Below are positions 1-6,636 of a stretch of DNA of 64,000 bases, one piece after another. Source of the stretch: DASUPK01 sp963744105 (GTDB taxonomy: Bacteria > Actinomycetota > Thermoleophilia > Solirubrobacterales > 70-9); the NCBI GenBank assembly GCA_963744105.1, contig CAVUSJ010000003.1, positions 1-64,000 of the forward strand. Direction: 5' to 3'. The translations under genes and the position numbers were made by a program. Below the pieces are notes generated by a model. The model searched no databases and was not told where the DNA came from. It was given only the letters and a program-made list of their open reading frames with translations. Every line of letters starts with the position of its first letter. The first letter of the stretch is position 1.

Positions 1-15
1 GCAAAGCAGCGGTTT
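1..15. repeat. possible truncated copy of the dispersed hairpin repeat
   Basis: The first bases contain AAAGCAGCGGTTT. The same 13-mer occurs on the minus strand of the repeat copy at 1844-1863 and its flank. If it is a copy it lies in the opposite orientation and its other half is outside the window. Only a short match is visible, so confidence is low. Confidence 0.3.
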
Positions 16-196
16 CCGGGGCGACCCCGACGGGACCGAATCACCGGTTTCGCTTAGGGCAAGCTGCCGAGCGCCGAACCGTGCCTCGGCGGCGCTGCTC
101 ACGCTCCTCTCGAGTGCCGCGGGCCCCGGCACAGGATCGAGGGGTCGCAATCGTGCGCGAGCACGACCGAGAGATCGAGCACGACGATGGGGGCAC

Positions 197-1618
197 TCAT
201 GAGACCGTGAACGGGGCGCTCGTCTGCGTCGCCCCCCCGGCCTGGTTCGCGGCGGTCACCCGGCAGGCGTAGTTGCCGGGAGCCGTCGGCGTGTGGCGGG
301 CCGCGGTGGCGCCGGGGATATCGGTCCCGCCGAGCCTCCACTGGTAGGCGAAGGTCCGTGGCGCGCGGTAAAGATGCGAGCTGGGCAGATCCGGCGCCCA
401 GGTGCCGCGCGAGCACGAGAGCTCCCGGTTGAGCGGGCCGGAATGGCCGCCGCCGAAATGGAAGTCTTCGTCGGGCAGGACGAACGGATATGAGATCGTC
501 GGCGGCCCGGTTCCGAGCGGAGCCCGGAGCAGGGCGAGGGCGCTTGGCTGGCTCACCCCGTCGTTGTCCGAGTCGTAAAGGTCCTCGAACGGGCCGCTGC
601 CGTCAAGCGGGGCGCGCCGGATCCTGTTGTCGTTGGGATTTGGCGGCTCGCCCCCGCTCGTCGAGGGTCCATTGCTCCAATAGATCAATCCAGGAGAGGC
701 ATTGGGGCCGGAAAACACGTCCCGGAGCCACGCCCCGATGGCGAAGCGTTCGGTATCAGCTACCTCGAGGCGCGCGGGCCCGGGCTCCGCGGGGTTGGGG
801 TCGATCGCCACCCCTCCTGCGCCGCTCACTCCCCGGGAACCGTCGTAGAGAGTTCCGATCGGGCCGCGGCCGTCGAGCGGGGCCCCCTGGAGCGCTCTGG
901 CCGCGTAGCTGGGCCAGTCGATCCGCCCCGCGGCAGCGTCGATCACCAGATCGTTCGCGCTGCCCGCCGCGTAGAGGATGCGGGGTACGCCCCCGCCCGC
1001 GAGCGGCGCCCAATGGATCGTTCCGCTGTCGCCCCAGTAGATCCGCCCCGGGGGGCCGACCGGGGTAGTGGACCACCCGGAGAACAAGTCCCTGAACCAC
1101 CTTCCCACGGTGGCACGTCCGGTATCACCCAGATCGAGGCGTTCAGGCGGCGCCCCGGGCGCGGTGGGGTCTACCACCAGTGCACCGGGGTAGAACACCC
1201 CGTCCCAAGGGCGGCCGTAGAGGGTTACGACGGGGCCGCTGCCGTCGAGCGGGGCGCGCCGGATCTTCCCGACGACGCCGAGCTGGTTGTCCCACTCATC
1301 CTGGGACCAGTAGAGCCACCCCGCGGCTGGGTCGATGGTCAGCCCAACCGGATCGTTCACCCCGTGCGCCGGGGCCGAGCCGTAATGGACGGCGGCCGGG
1401 CCGCTGCCGTCAAGCGGGGCGCGCTGGATCTTGTCGTCGCCGTAGTTGGTCCAGTAGATCCGCCCCGCAGCCGGGTCGAGCGCCAGCCCCAGCGGGATAT
1501 TCAGCCCGTCCCCCGAGCCTGCGTAGACCGTGTCGACTGGCCCGCTGCCATCAAGCGGAGCGCACCGGATCGAGGATTCGGTGTAGTCGTTGTTGATCCA
1601 GTAGACGCTGTCAGCCAA
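197..1618 (-). CDS. YWTD/LDL-receptor-type beta-propeller repeat protein with C-terminal Ig-like segment
   Basis: The 473-residue product has recurring strands of the YWTD type (SVYWINN near residue 4, IYWTNYGDD near 53, LYWSQDE near 104, IYWGDSG near 194, LIYWSN near 312), each followed by a variant of RAPLDGSGP. These are the blades of a six-bladed propeller as in LDL-receptor YWTD domains. Two related inserts (ERLDLGDTGRATVGRWFRD and ARLEVADTERFAIGAWLRD) show an internal duplication. Residues 370-473 resemble an Ig-like or PKD-like module with two cysteines and AYQWRLGG. Such domains are normally extracellular, yet no signal peptide is seen after the TTG start, so the true N-terminus may be missing. 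Ligand and role are unknown. It stands alone, with the SnoaL-like gene upstream on the same strand. Confidence 0.75.
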   Translation of the reverse strand: MADSVYWINNDYTESSIRCAPLDGSGPVDTVYAGSGDGLNIPLGLALDPAAGRIYWTNYGDDKIQRAPLDGSGPAAVHYGSAPAHGVNDPVGLTIDPAAGWLYWSQDEWDNQLGVVGKIRRAPLDGSGPVVTLYGRPWDGVFYPGALVVDPTAPGAPPERLDLGDTGRATVGRWFRDLFSGWSTTPVGPPGRIYWGDSGTIHWAPLAGGGVPRILYAAGSANDLVIDAAAGRIDWPSYAARALQGAPLDGRGPIGTLYDGSRGVSGAGGVAIDPNPAEPGPARLEVADTERFAIGAWLRDVFSGPNASPGLIYWSNGPSTSGGEPPNPNDNRIRRAPLDGSGPFEDLYDSDNDGVSQPSALALLRAPLGTGPPTISYPFVLPDEDFHFGGGHSGPLNRELSCSRGTWAPDLPSSHLYRAPRTFAYQWRLGGTDIPGATAARHTPTAPGNYACRVTAANQAGGATQTSAPFTVS

Positions 1619-1843
1619 CGGGGTGAGCCTATCCCTATACCCGAGTCAGAGGCAAGGGCGAGTTCCGACCTTGGACACCTTGGCCCCGCTCTCGGCAGCT
1701 GCCGCTTCGCATCCCATCTCGGTGAGTTCACCGGCACGCAGGATGAAGATCGCACACACGTCCGGATCCTACGCGCGGAAGTAGGCATGTGCCTCACCTT
1801 TGCTACCCGTTCGCGCGAGAAGCCGGAGTGCAGTGTCAAACCG

Positions 1844-1863
1844 CTGCTTTCCATGCAAAGCGG
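1844..1863 (-). repeat. dispersed hairpin repeat, copy 1
   Basis: The minus strand reads CCGCTTTGCATGGAAAGCAG, one base different from copies 2 and 3. It can form a stem around a six-base loop (GCATGG). It lies between the YWTD gene and the end of the first SnoaL-like gene. No T-run follows, so it is not an ordinary terminator. Confidence 0.7.
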
Positions 1864-1886
1864 ATAGCCGCTTCTCGTCCAAAGCG

Positions 1887-2288
1887 CTACTCCGACAGCC
1901 CGGCGGCTTCGATGGCAGCGTCCCGCGTTCCCTCGAGGTATACGCCGACTACTTCGTCCCCCTGGAACTGGAAGAGGATGAAGATCGGGTAGTCCGCCTC
2001 AGCGCCGCTGAGCTTTCCCGTGCCGCGCTGACGACCAGCCGCAAGGACGGTGTCATCGCCGAGATCCTCGAGTTCCTCGGCCTCGATCCGGTAGTCACTC
2101 CACTCTTCGAGGACCTCGAGCATGCGTAGAGCGGTCTCCTCAAGGCCCTGGGCAACGAAGTTGGCTGGCATCGCAGCCCGGAACGTGACGTCCGGTGCCA
2201 GCAACTCAGGCGCTGCCCAGAAGTTCCCCTTCGCCCACTCGGCGAGGACCGGCCGGAGCAACTCGAGCTTTTCCTCCGACATGCCCAC
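1887..2288 (-). CDS. SnoaL-like (NTF2 fold) protein, paralogue 1
   Basis: The 133-residue product has the size and pattern of SnoaL-like/NTF2-fold proteins: an N-terminal helix pair (MSEEKLELLRPVLAEW), a hydrophobic cone, and a final strand IFILFQFQGDEVVGVYLEG. The family includes polyketide cyclases, isomerases and many proteins of unknown substrate; no catalytic residues can be assigned. It ends in EAAGLSE, a tail shared with the paralogues ending at 4380 and 4776. The chosen start is MGMSEEK or two codons later at MSEEK, which aligns with the paralogues. Its leader GGGATACTGCGTGGGC is almost identical to that of the gene starting at 5210, although the two proteins differ widely. Hairpin repeat copy 2 sits 21 bases upstream. 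Confidence 0.8.
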   Translation of the reverse strand: MGMSEEKLELLRPVLAEWAKGNFWAAPELLAPDVTFRAAMPANFVAQGLEETALRMLEVLEEWSDYRIEAEELEDLGDDTVLAAGRQRGTGKLSGAEADYPIFILFQFQGDEVVGVYLEGTRDAAIEAAGLSE

Positions 2289-2308
2289 GCAGTATCCCGT
2301 GAAGACCG

Positions 2309-2328
2309 CCGCTTTCCATGCAAAGCGG
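2309..2328 (-). repeat. dispersed hairpin repeat, copy 2
   Basis: The minus strand reads CCGCTTTGCATGGAAAGCGG, with perfect 7-bp arms (CCGCTTT/AAAGCGG) and loop GCATGG. It lies 21 bases upstream of the SnoaL-like start at 2288, within that gene's probable 5' untranslated region. Confidence 0.8.
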
Positions 2329-2389
2329 AAAGGGGGACGGTTCGAGAAGACGCGCCAGACTTCTCGGGTCGCTGTGTGGGAGGCTTTTT

Positions 2390-2755
2390 TTAGGGATGCG
2401 AGTCCCGCGCACGGGATCCCCGGTGCGGGGGCGGATCTGCTGAGGGCTGTGAGCGGGGGCTATCCGGCTCGGCTTTAGGTGGCGCCTCTTTGGGCAATGC
2501 GCCGGATACGGTCAGCGAGCGCTTCCCGTAGAGCTTCTTGTAGACCTCGCTCTCCGCCAGTTCCCTATCGGAGTTTCGCGCCCGCCTCGCTTTGATCGTC
2601 GGCGCTGAGCGCAGCAGCAGCACGGCCGCCACGGCGGTGACGCCAACCCCGAACAAGACAAGCGCGATCAGGACGAGCATTTGGGGCGATCTTAGGTGTC
2701 GGCGATGCAGCCCTTCATGCCACTCGCGGTCAACGAGAACGCGGAACCTGGCCAT
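2390..2755 (-). CDS. small single-pass membrane protein, function unknown
   Basis: From the ATG at 2755 the product has 121 residues. A hydrophobic helix (LVLIALVLFGVGVTAVAAVL) begins near residue 27 and is followed by a basic stretch (KARRARNSDRELAESEVYKKL) and a proline-rich, probably disordered C-terminus. It is not recognised. The start at 2755 is preceded by GGGCTACTGGGTGGGCG, nearly the leader of two SnoaL-like genes. An alternative ATG at 2680, directly before the helix, would give a more compact protein and leave the upstream part as non-coding leader. Hairpin copy 3 lies 28 bases upstream of 2755. Confidence 0.45.
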   Translation of the reverse strand: MARFRVLVDREWHEGLHRRHLRSPQMLVLIALVLFGVGVTAVAAVLLLRSAPTIKARRARNSDRELAESEVYKKLYGKRSLTVSGALPKEAPPKAEPDSPRSQPSADPPPHRGSRARDSHP

Positions 2756-2783
2756 CGCCCACCCAGTAGCCCGCGACAGAGTG

Positions 2784-2803
2784 CCGCTTTCCATGCAAAG
2801 CGG
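2784..2803 (-). repeat. dispersed hairpin repeat, copy 3
   Basis: Identical over 20 bp to copy 2 (minus strand CCGCTTTGCATGGAAAGCGG). Spacing from copy to copy is 465 and 475 bases. This copy lies upstream of the small membrane-protein gene. Confidence 0.8.
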
Positions 2804-2947
2804 TAGTCGCTAGCAGCCCGCGGCAGAGAAGCGGAGGACCGGATGCAGCTGCCCAACCTCGGCGGCGGCAACCTGGAAGCGGTCTTCTCGACATAGACGG
2901 CGAGCCGACCTCAGACAAGCGCGTTCTGTTCCCCGCCTAGGAACGCG

Positions 2948-2976
2948 AAAAAGCCCCCAAGGGGGGTGCGGGGCTT
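2948..2976 (-). terminator. intrinsic-terminator-like hairpin on the minus strand
   Basis: On the minus strand AAGCCCC pairs with GGGGCTT and the stem runs straight into TTTTT. No minus-strand gene is recognised immediately upstream of it (to the right), so it is an orphan. It could insulate the gene cluster on its left from antisense transcription across the response regulator. Confidence 0.5.
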
Positions 2977-3125
2977 CTCCGCACACCACCTGCCTGGGCG
3001 GTTAAGGGAACAGGACCCCCCAGGGAGGCACTTTGACGCTATGCGCCCCGGTCAGCAGGCCGACGTGCGGGGCGCCGAAATGGGCTAGCTTCTCGTTCTG
3101 GGGCATTCTGGGTTTGGAGGCAGCC

Positions 3126-3785
3126 ATGGACAATCTTCGAGTCGTACTAGTGGAGGACTGCGAGTTTCTACGGTCGGGCATGCGGGTCGCGCTCCCCGCC
3201 TTTGGGATATCCGTCATCGGCGAGGCGGTTGATGCCGATGGGGCGGAGACCCTGGTGATGCGGCTGGCCCCCGCGGCGGTGATCACGGGCCTGTTCCTGA
3301 GAGAGAGCTCCGGGATCGACGCCACGCGCCGCCTGACCAAAGTCGCTCCGCGCAGCCCGGTGATGGTGTTGACCCGTTCGACGGAGAAAGAGGACGTGAG
3401 ATCGGCAGTTCTGGCGGGTGCTCGCGGATACATGCTGAAGGATGCCCGCGAGGAGGCGATCGCTGGCGCCGTGCATGCGGTTGCCTCGGGAGACTCGGTG
3501 GTCTCGTCGAAGATCGCCCACCACCTGCTCGAGGGAATCCGAACCGGAGCGATTCAAATGGAGGGAGCCGGTGTATCGGAATCCGACATCCGCGCCATGC
3601 TGACCGACCGAGAGATCGAGGTGCTGAAGCTGATCGCCTCCGGCAAGGAGAACACCGAGATAGCCGCTGCCCTCAGCGTCGCCCTCGACACGGTCAAGCA
3701 CCACATCTCGAGCATCCTCACCAAGCTTCACCTTGAGAACCGCACCCAGGCCGCCGTCTACGCGGTCCGGGGCGGCCTCGTCTAG
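3126..3785 (+). CDS. NarL/FixJ-type response regulator lacking the phospho-acceptor aspartate
   Basis: The 219-residue product has a receiver domain (residues 4-120) and a C-terminal LuxR-type helix-turn-helix (about 152-215, with LTDREIEVLKLIASGKENTE and TVKHHISSILTKL). Receiver landmarks E10/D11, T83 and K105 are present. The usual DVVLLDxRMPG stretch reads AAVITGLFLRESSG, so the position of the phosphorylated Asp is G55. This suggests phosphorylation-independent control, as in other atypical receivers. The start at 3126 was chosen because GGAGG precedes it at the right spacing and the receiver begins there; the frame is open upstream to 3033 but that part has no domain. No sensor kinase gene is adjacent. 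Confidence 0.88.
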   Translation: MDNLRVVLVEDCEFLRSGMRVALPAFGISVIGEAVDADGAETLVMRLAPAAVITGLFLRESSGIDATRRLTKVAPRSPVMVLTRSTEKEDVRSAVLAGARGYMLKDAREEAIAGAVHAVASGDSVVSSKIAHHLLEGIRTGAIQMEGAGVSESDIRAMLTDREIEVLKLIASGKENTEIAAALSVALDTVKHHISSILTKLHLENRTQAAVYAVRGGLV

Positions 3786-3899
3786 GCAAGAAGCACTAGG
3801 TCGTCCGGCCTGTGCGTTTTTGGGGTCGTTCTGACCGATTGACTACACCCCCCTGATTGGGGTCGGCCGCCCTCATCTTGCCTGCACACGAGCACAAAC

Positions 3900-3980
3900 C
3901 GCGACACGGGACGGATCCAGACGGCACGGCGCTCCGCGATGATGATGAGCGAGGACGCGAAGTTCGCTTTGGGCTACTAA
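3900..3980 (+). pseudogene. orphan C-terminal tail, copy A (ends SEDAKFALGY)
   Basis: Twenty-six codons plus TAA encode a peptide ending SAMMMSEDAKFALGY. The same tail, with only synonymous changes over the last eleven codons and the stop, is found at 6540-6617. No open frame with recognisable protein precedes either copy, so both look like 3' remnants of one gene family. The family is not recognised. Confidence 0.5.
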
Positions 3981-4055
3981 ACCGCATGCCTATGTGGTTT
4001 CCGGGACGGCCGCGGCGGCGCTGCAGCCACGATTGCAGCCCGATTGGGGAGCGCG

Positions 4056-4231
4056 GTGAGTACGAGGCGCGAAACGCGGGGGCAGCGTCAGCAGCGTCTC
4101 GCGAGGGAGGCACAGGCGGCGCATCGCCTGAAATGCTGCGCGGCTGCCAGCACGACATCGATTCGGCGGAGGCGGAAGTAGCCGAGGCCGAAGCCGACTT
4201 GGCGCTCCGCGAGAAGCGGAAGCCGAACTAG
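4056..4231 (+). pseudogene. small charged coiled-coil protein broken by a one-base deletion
   Basis: A GTG at 4056 preceded by GGGGAG opens a frame reading RRETRGQRQQRLAREAQAAH through codon 26 (AAA at 4131-4133). The natural continuation, MLRGCQHDIDSAEAEVAEAE to the stop at 4229-4231, is in the frame that starts at the ATG overlapping that AAA. One missing A would join them into a 58-residue coiled-coil-like protein. It is convergent with an integrase fragment and overlaps it by three bases. Function is unknown. A -1 frameshift at AAATG cannot be excluded. Confidence 0.45.
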
Positions 4232-4347
4232 TCGGCGAGCAGGGCCGCGATCGTCTCCGGCGCGTCTTTCTGCATGGCGGGGATCGCGTGCGAGTAGAGA
4301 TCGAGGGTGACCGCGATCGAGGCGTGCCCGAGGCGCTCCCGGACGAC
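4228..4347 (-). pseudogene. C-terminal fragment of a tyrosine recombinase (phage-type integrase)
   Basis: The minus strand encodes VVRERLGHASIAVTLDLYSH followed by AIPAMQKDAPETIAALLAD and a stop. LGHASIAVTLDLYSH contains the conserved LGH box and the nucleophile Tyr region of the integrase catalytic domain. The codon just before the fragment is TAG and the sequence beyond is unrelated, so some 300 residues that such enzymes normally have are lost. This marks a decayed integrative element. Confidence 0.8.
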
Positions 4348-4379
4348 CTATGAGGCGCTTGTGCAACGAACCGTCTTCC

Positions 4380-4772
4380 CTACTCCGACAGCCCGGCGGC
4401 TTCGAGGGCCTCATCTCGGTCGCCGTAGACCTTGAACCGAACCAGCACGCCATCGCGAATGGTGAACTCGTGAGCGTTTCGGAGCTCGACCGGTACGCCA
4501 CTCCCCGTCCCCGTGGCATGAGCCTTCACCAAGACCAGTACGCGCTCATCGTCGACGTCGACAAAGCGCTCCGGCTCGAAACTCAGCTCCGCCCAAGGCC
4601 CCTCCACGCGGAATCTCCGCAGCTCCTCGATGCCGCGCATCACGGGCCGGTCCGGATACACCGCCGTGAAATCGAACTCGATATTCGGTGCCATCCGCTC
4701 GGCCCAGGTGGCGAACAACGCGCCGGGAGTCCGGTAGCTCTCGCGGACCGCCTCGACGTTCCCCTCCGACAT
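4380..4772 (-). CDS. SnoaL-like (NTF2 fold) protein, paralogue 3
   Basis: The 130-residue protein starts MSEGNVEAVRESYR and carries the SnoaL-like pattern: MAPNIEFDFTAVYPD, a middle hydrophobic strand region VLVLVKAHATGTGSG, and a last strand FTIRDGVLVRFKVY. It ends DEALEAAGLSE. It begins three bases after the stop of the upstream paralogue, so the two form an operon. Identity to that neighbour is low outside the ends, which suggests old duplication. Substrate is unknown. Its 3' end is nearly the same DNA sequence as that of the gene ending at 1887. Confidence 0.82.
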   Translation of the reverse strand: MSEGNVEAVRESYRTPGALFATWAERMAPNIEFDFTAVYPDRPVMRGIEELRRFRVEGPWAELSFEPERFVDVDDERVLVLVKAHATGTGSGVPVELRNAHEFTIRDGVLVRFKVYGDRDEALEAAGLSE

Positions 4773-4775
4773 CGC

Positions 4776-5210
4776 CTAGTCCGACAGTCCGGCGGCTTCG
4801 AGGGCCGTGCTGCGGTCGGTGAAGTCGCTGATGGCCGCGATCTTTCTCTCCTTGACGCTGACCACCGTCCAAATCGCCTGATCGATTTGGAGGCCACTTC
4901 CCTTTCCGCGTATAGCGTTGCGACTCTCGACCAGGACCTGATCCCCCGCGAGCTCCGAAACGTTCTTGATGATGATGCGCCAGTCGTCAGCAGCATCGAG
5001 CCAGTCGGAGACGGCATCCAGCCAGGCTTCCTTTCCTCGGATTGACTCCATATGGGGCGGCTTCCACTTGGCATCAGCGTGTACGTCCCTGAATGCCTCG
5101 TCGAGGGCGGGGTATTCTCTGAGCGGGACCGGATTTGTCCAGTACTCCCCGAGCATGCGATCGATGTGCCGGAAGTACCGCTCGACGATCTCCACGTTCT
5201 CCTCCGACAT
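4776..5210 (-). CDS. SnoaL-like (NTF2 fold) protein, paralogue 2
   Basis: The 144-residue protein starts MSEENVEIVERYFRHID and ends TALEAAGLSD. The pattern VSDWLDAADDWRIIIKNVSE and the strand QAIWTVVSVKERKIAAISDF fit the SnoaL-like cone fold. It is the first gene of a two-gene unit with the paralogue ending at 4380. The leader GGGATACTGCGTGGGCG before its ATG matches that of the gene starting at 2288. It may be an enzyme or a small-ligand binder; nothing in the sequence decides. Confidence 0.82.
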   Translation of the reverse strand: MSEENVEIVERYFRHIDRMLGEYWTNPVPLREYPALDEAFRDVHADAKWKPPHMESIRGKEAWLDAVSDWLDAADDWRIIIKNVSELAGDQVLVESRNAIRGKGSGLQIDQAIWTVVSVKERKIAAISDFTDRSTALEAAGLSD

Positions 5211-5326
5211 CGCCCACGCAGTATCCCGCGGGGAAGGGGAGGGTGTCTGCGCAGAACTGGCAGCTCAGGAGACCGCCGGGGGGTGCCGCACACAAAACGA
5301 ATGCGCCTTGTGAGGATCTTCTGACT

Positions 5327-5480
5327 ATGCCTAAGAGCCTCGAGCCTGCGACCGAGACGATCGAAGCAATCCGTGAGGGTCTGCCTCCCGGCATCGACTC
5401 GATGAGCGAGAGGAGGCCTTGCTCGACCTGGCCCGCCGGCAGGCCCGAGACGTCGCTGCAGCCGACGCGGATGTCGAGAA
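5327..5480 (+). pseudogene. frameshifted fragment resembling a small phage terminase-type protein
   Basis: From the ATG at 5327 the frame reads MPKSLEPATETIEAIREGLP and PGIDS; after a one-base loss near 5400 it continues EREEALLDLARRQARDVAAA. The helical, charged pattern recalls P27-type terminase small subunits, but this is a weak resemblance. The continuation is replaced by another gene fragment starting at 5493. It belongs to the same zone of decayed genes as the integrase tail. Confidence 0.4.
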
Positions 5481-5492
5481 ACGTGGCTCCGG

Positions 5493-5630
5493 GTCGTCGA
5501 CATATGGGACGACCGGGCGACCTTCGACAAGTTCGCGGAGGAGAAGATCGGGCCGATCACGGCCGAGGTCGGGGTGCCGAACCCGCCCGAGATCACCGAG
5601 TACCCGGTCCACAACACGCTCTCGCAGTAA
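5493..5630 (+). pseudogene. C-terminal fragment of a small ABM/NIPSNAP-like protein
   Basis: The 45 codons before the TAA encode VVDIWDDRATFDKFAEEKIG and PITAEVGVPNPPEITEYPVHN. This resembles the second half of small actinobacterial alpha-beta barrel proteins of about 95-100 residues. The first half and start codon are absent, so it is a remnant. Assignment rests on memory of the family pattern. Confidence 0.4.
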
Positions 5631-5822
5631 CCCGCAGTGCGCCGCCGCTGGTCGAGCCGAATCGTCTGGGGGAGCTGAGCCTGGGCCTCGACCCGCGGCG
5701 GCGTCAACAGGGGCGCCGCGAATCGTTCTCATTTGGCTGTTAACGAACCTTGGGGCTTTGAGCTGCTGCCACTAAGGTCGTTCAGCACGTAGGAGAAGCG
5801 CCAACTGGAGGGAGTCTCCACA

Positions 5823-6386
5823 ATGAAACGCAAGTACGTCATGGCTGGCTTGGCCCTGATCGCCACGCTGGCGATCGTCTCGCCCGTGCTCGCAGGCGAA
5901 TCGCTGTCCTCGCTCGTAAGAAAGGAAGTTGCGAAGCAGCTTTCTACGGCTCAGAGCGCGAAGAAGGGCAAGCGAGGCCCACCTGGGCCCGCCGGACCAC
6001 CTGGTGCAAACGGAACGAACGGAACAAACGGAGCAAACGGAACGGCTCGTGCATACGCTGAGGTCCTGCCCCGTGGCGGCGGTGGCTGCGGCGTCAACCC
6101 CGCCCCGCAGCCATGCACGTTCGATCGAGACAAGGGCATCTCGAGCGTCACGTATCTGGGCGTCGGCAGCTACTGCGTCGTGGCGCCGGGCATCGACTCC
6201 AGGCAGGTGACCGCCGTCGTGTCCGTGGACTTCTCCGAGACGGACAATCCGGAGGGCAACGCGAGCGCACAGAGCAACACGTCCTGCAATACGACCGGGT
6301 TCCAGGTCCAGACCGAGCGGATCGCGACCGGCACCGCAATTGCTGCAGCCGACGACAACGTGGCGTTCGACATCGTGATCCCTTAG
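5823..6386 (+). CDS. secreted protein with short collagen-like Gly-X-Y stalk
   Basis: The 187-residue product has a signal peptide (KRKY basic start, hydrophobic core, likely cleavage after VLAG near residue 25), a helix with LVRKEVAKQL, then about eight Gly-X-Y triplets at residues 52-74 (GPPGPAGPPGANGTNGTNG). Residues 77-187 form a cysteine-containing (five Cys) compact domain that is not recognised. Bacterial collagen-like stalks trimerise and present a head domain outside the cell. A strong ribosome site GGAGGGAG precedes the ATG. The gene is monocistronic, ending at a good terminator. Confidence 0.85.
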   Translation: MKRKYVMAGLALIATLAIVSPVLAGESLSSLVRKEVAKQLSTAQSAKKGKRGPPGPAGPPGANGTNGTNGANGTARAYAEVLPRGGGGCGVNPAPQPCTFDRDKGISSVTYLGVGSYCVVAPGIDSRQVTAVVSVDFSETDNPEGNASAQSNTSCNTTGFQVQTERIATGTAIAAADDNVAFDIVIP

Positions 6387-6410
6387 AGACTCGGAGTCTG
6401 TTACGACGCG

Positions 6411-6443
6411 CGTACGGCCCGCTCAGGCGGGCCGTACGTTTTC
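6411..6443 (+). terminator. intrinsic terminator of the collagen-like gene
   Basis: A perfect 12-bp stem (CGTACGGCCCGC pairing with its complement) with loop TCAG is followed by TTTTC. It lies 25 bases after the stop codon at 6386. Confidence 0.9.
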
Positions 6444-6539
6444 AAGAAAGCGCTACTACCGGCTTGCTTCCTCGACGTAGGACGCTCTGAGGCATGGGCA
6501 GGGGCCGCCGCGTCTGACAAGAGACGGCTGCAGCCATAG

Positions 6540-6617
6540 CGCACTGGGCGTATCCAGCCATCACGGCACTCCGCGAAGATGATGTCCGAGGACGCGAAGT
6601 TCGCGCTCGGGTACTGA
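6540..6617 (+). pseudogene. orphan C-terminal tail, copy B (ends SEDAKFALGY)
   Basis: Twenty-five codons plus TGA encode a peptide ending SAKMMSEDAKFALGY. Against copy A (3900-3980) the last eleven codons differ only at synonymous positions, including an AGC/TCC serine swap and TAA/TGA stops, so both once lay under protein-coding selection. An in-frame TAG precedes this copy and no start is present. Confidence 0.5.
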
Positions 6618-6636
6618 GCGCGGCCCCCGAGCACTC

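Larger units (their letters stand above)
2756..3125. other. gene-free stretch
   Basis: No supported gene lies in these 370 bases. They hold hairpin repeat copy 3, a terminator-like hairpin oriented for the minus strand at 2948-2976, and the leader of the response-regulator gene, with GGAGG about ten bases before its ATG. Confidence 0.6.

Noticed and set aside
1844..2803. Hairpin repeats as a CRISPR array
   Set aside because: Only three copies, about 470 bases apart with genes between them; no cas genes.
3796..4158. Minus-strand 120-codon frame
   Set aside because: No domain or ribosome site, and composition is typical of GC-driven shadows; the plus strand holds better-supported remnants.
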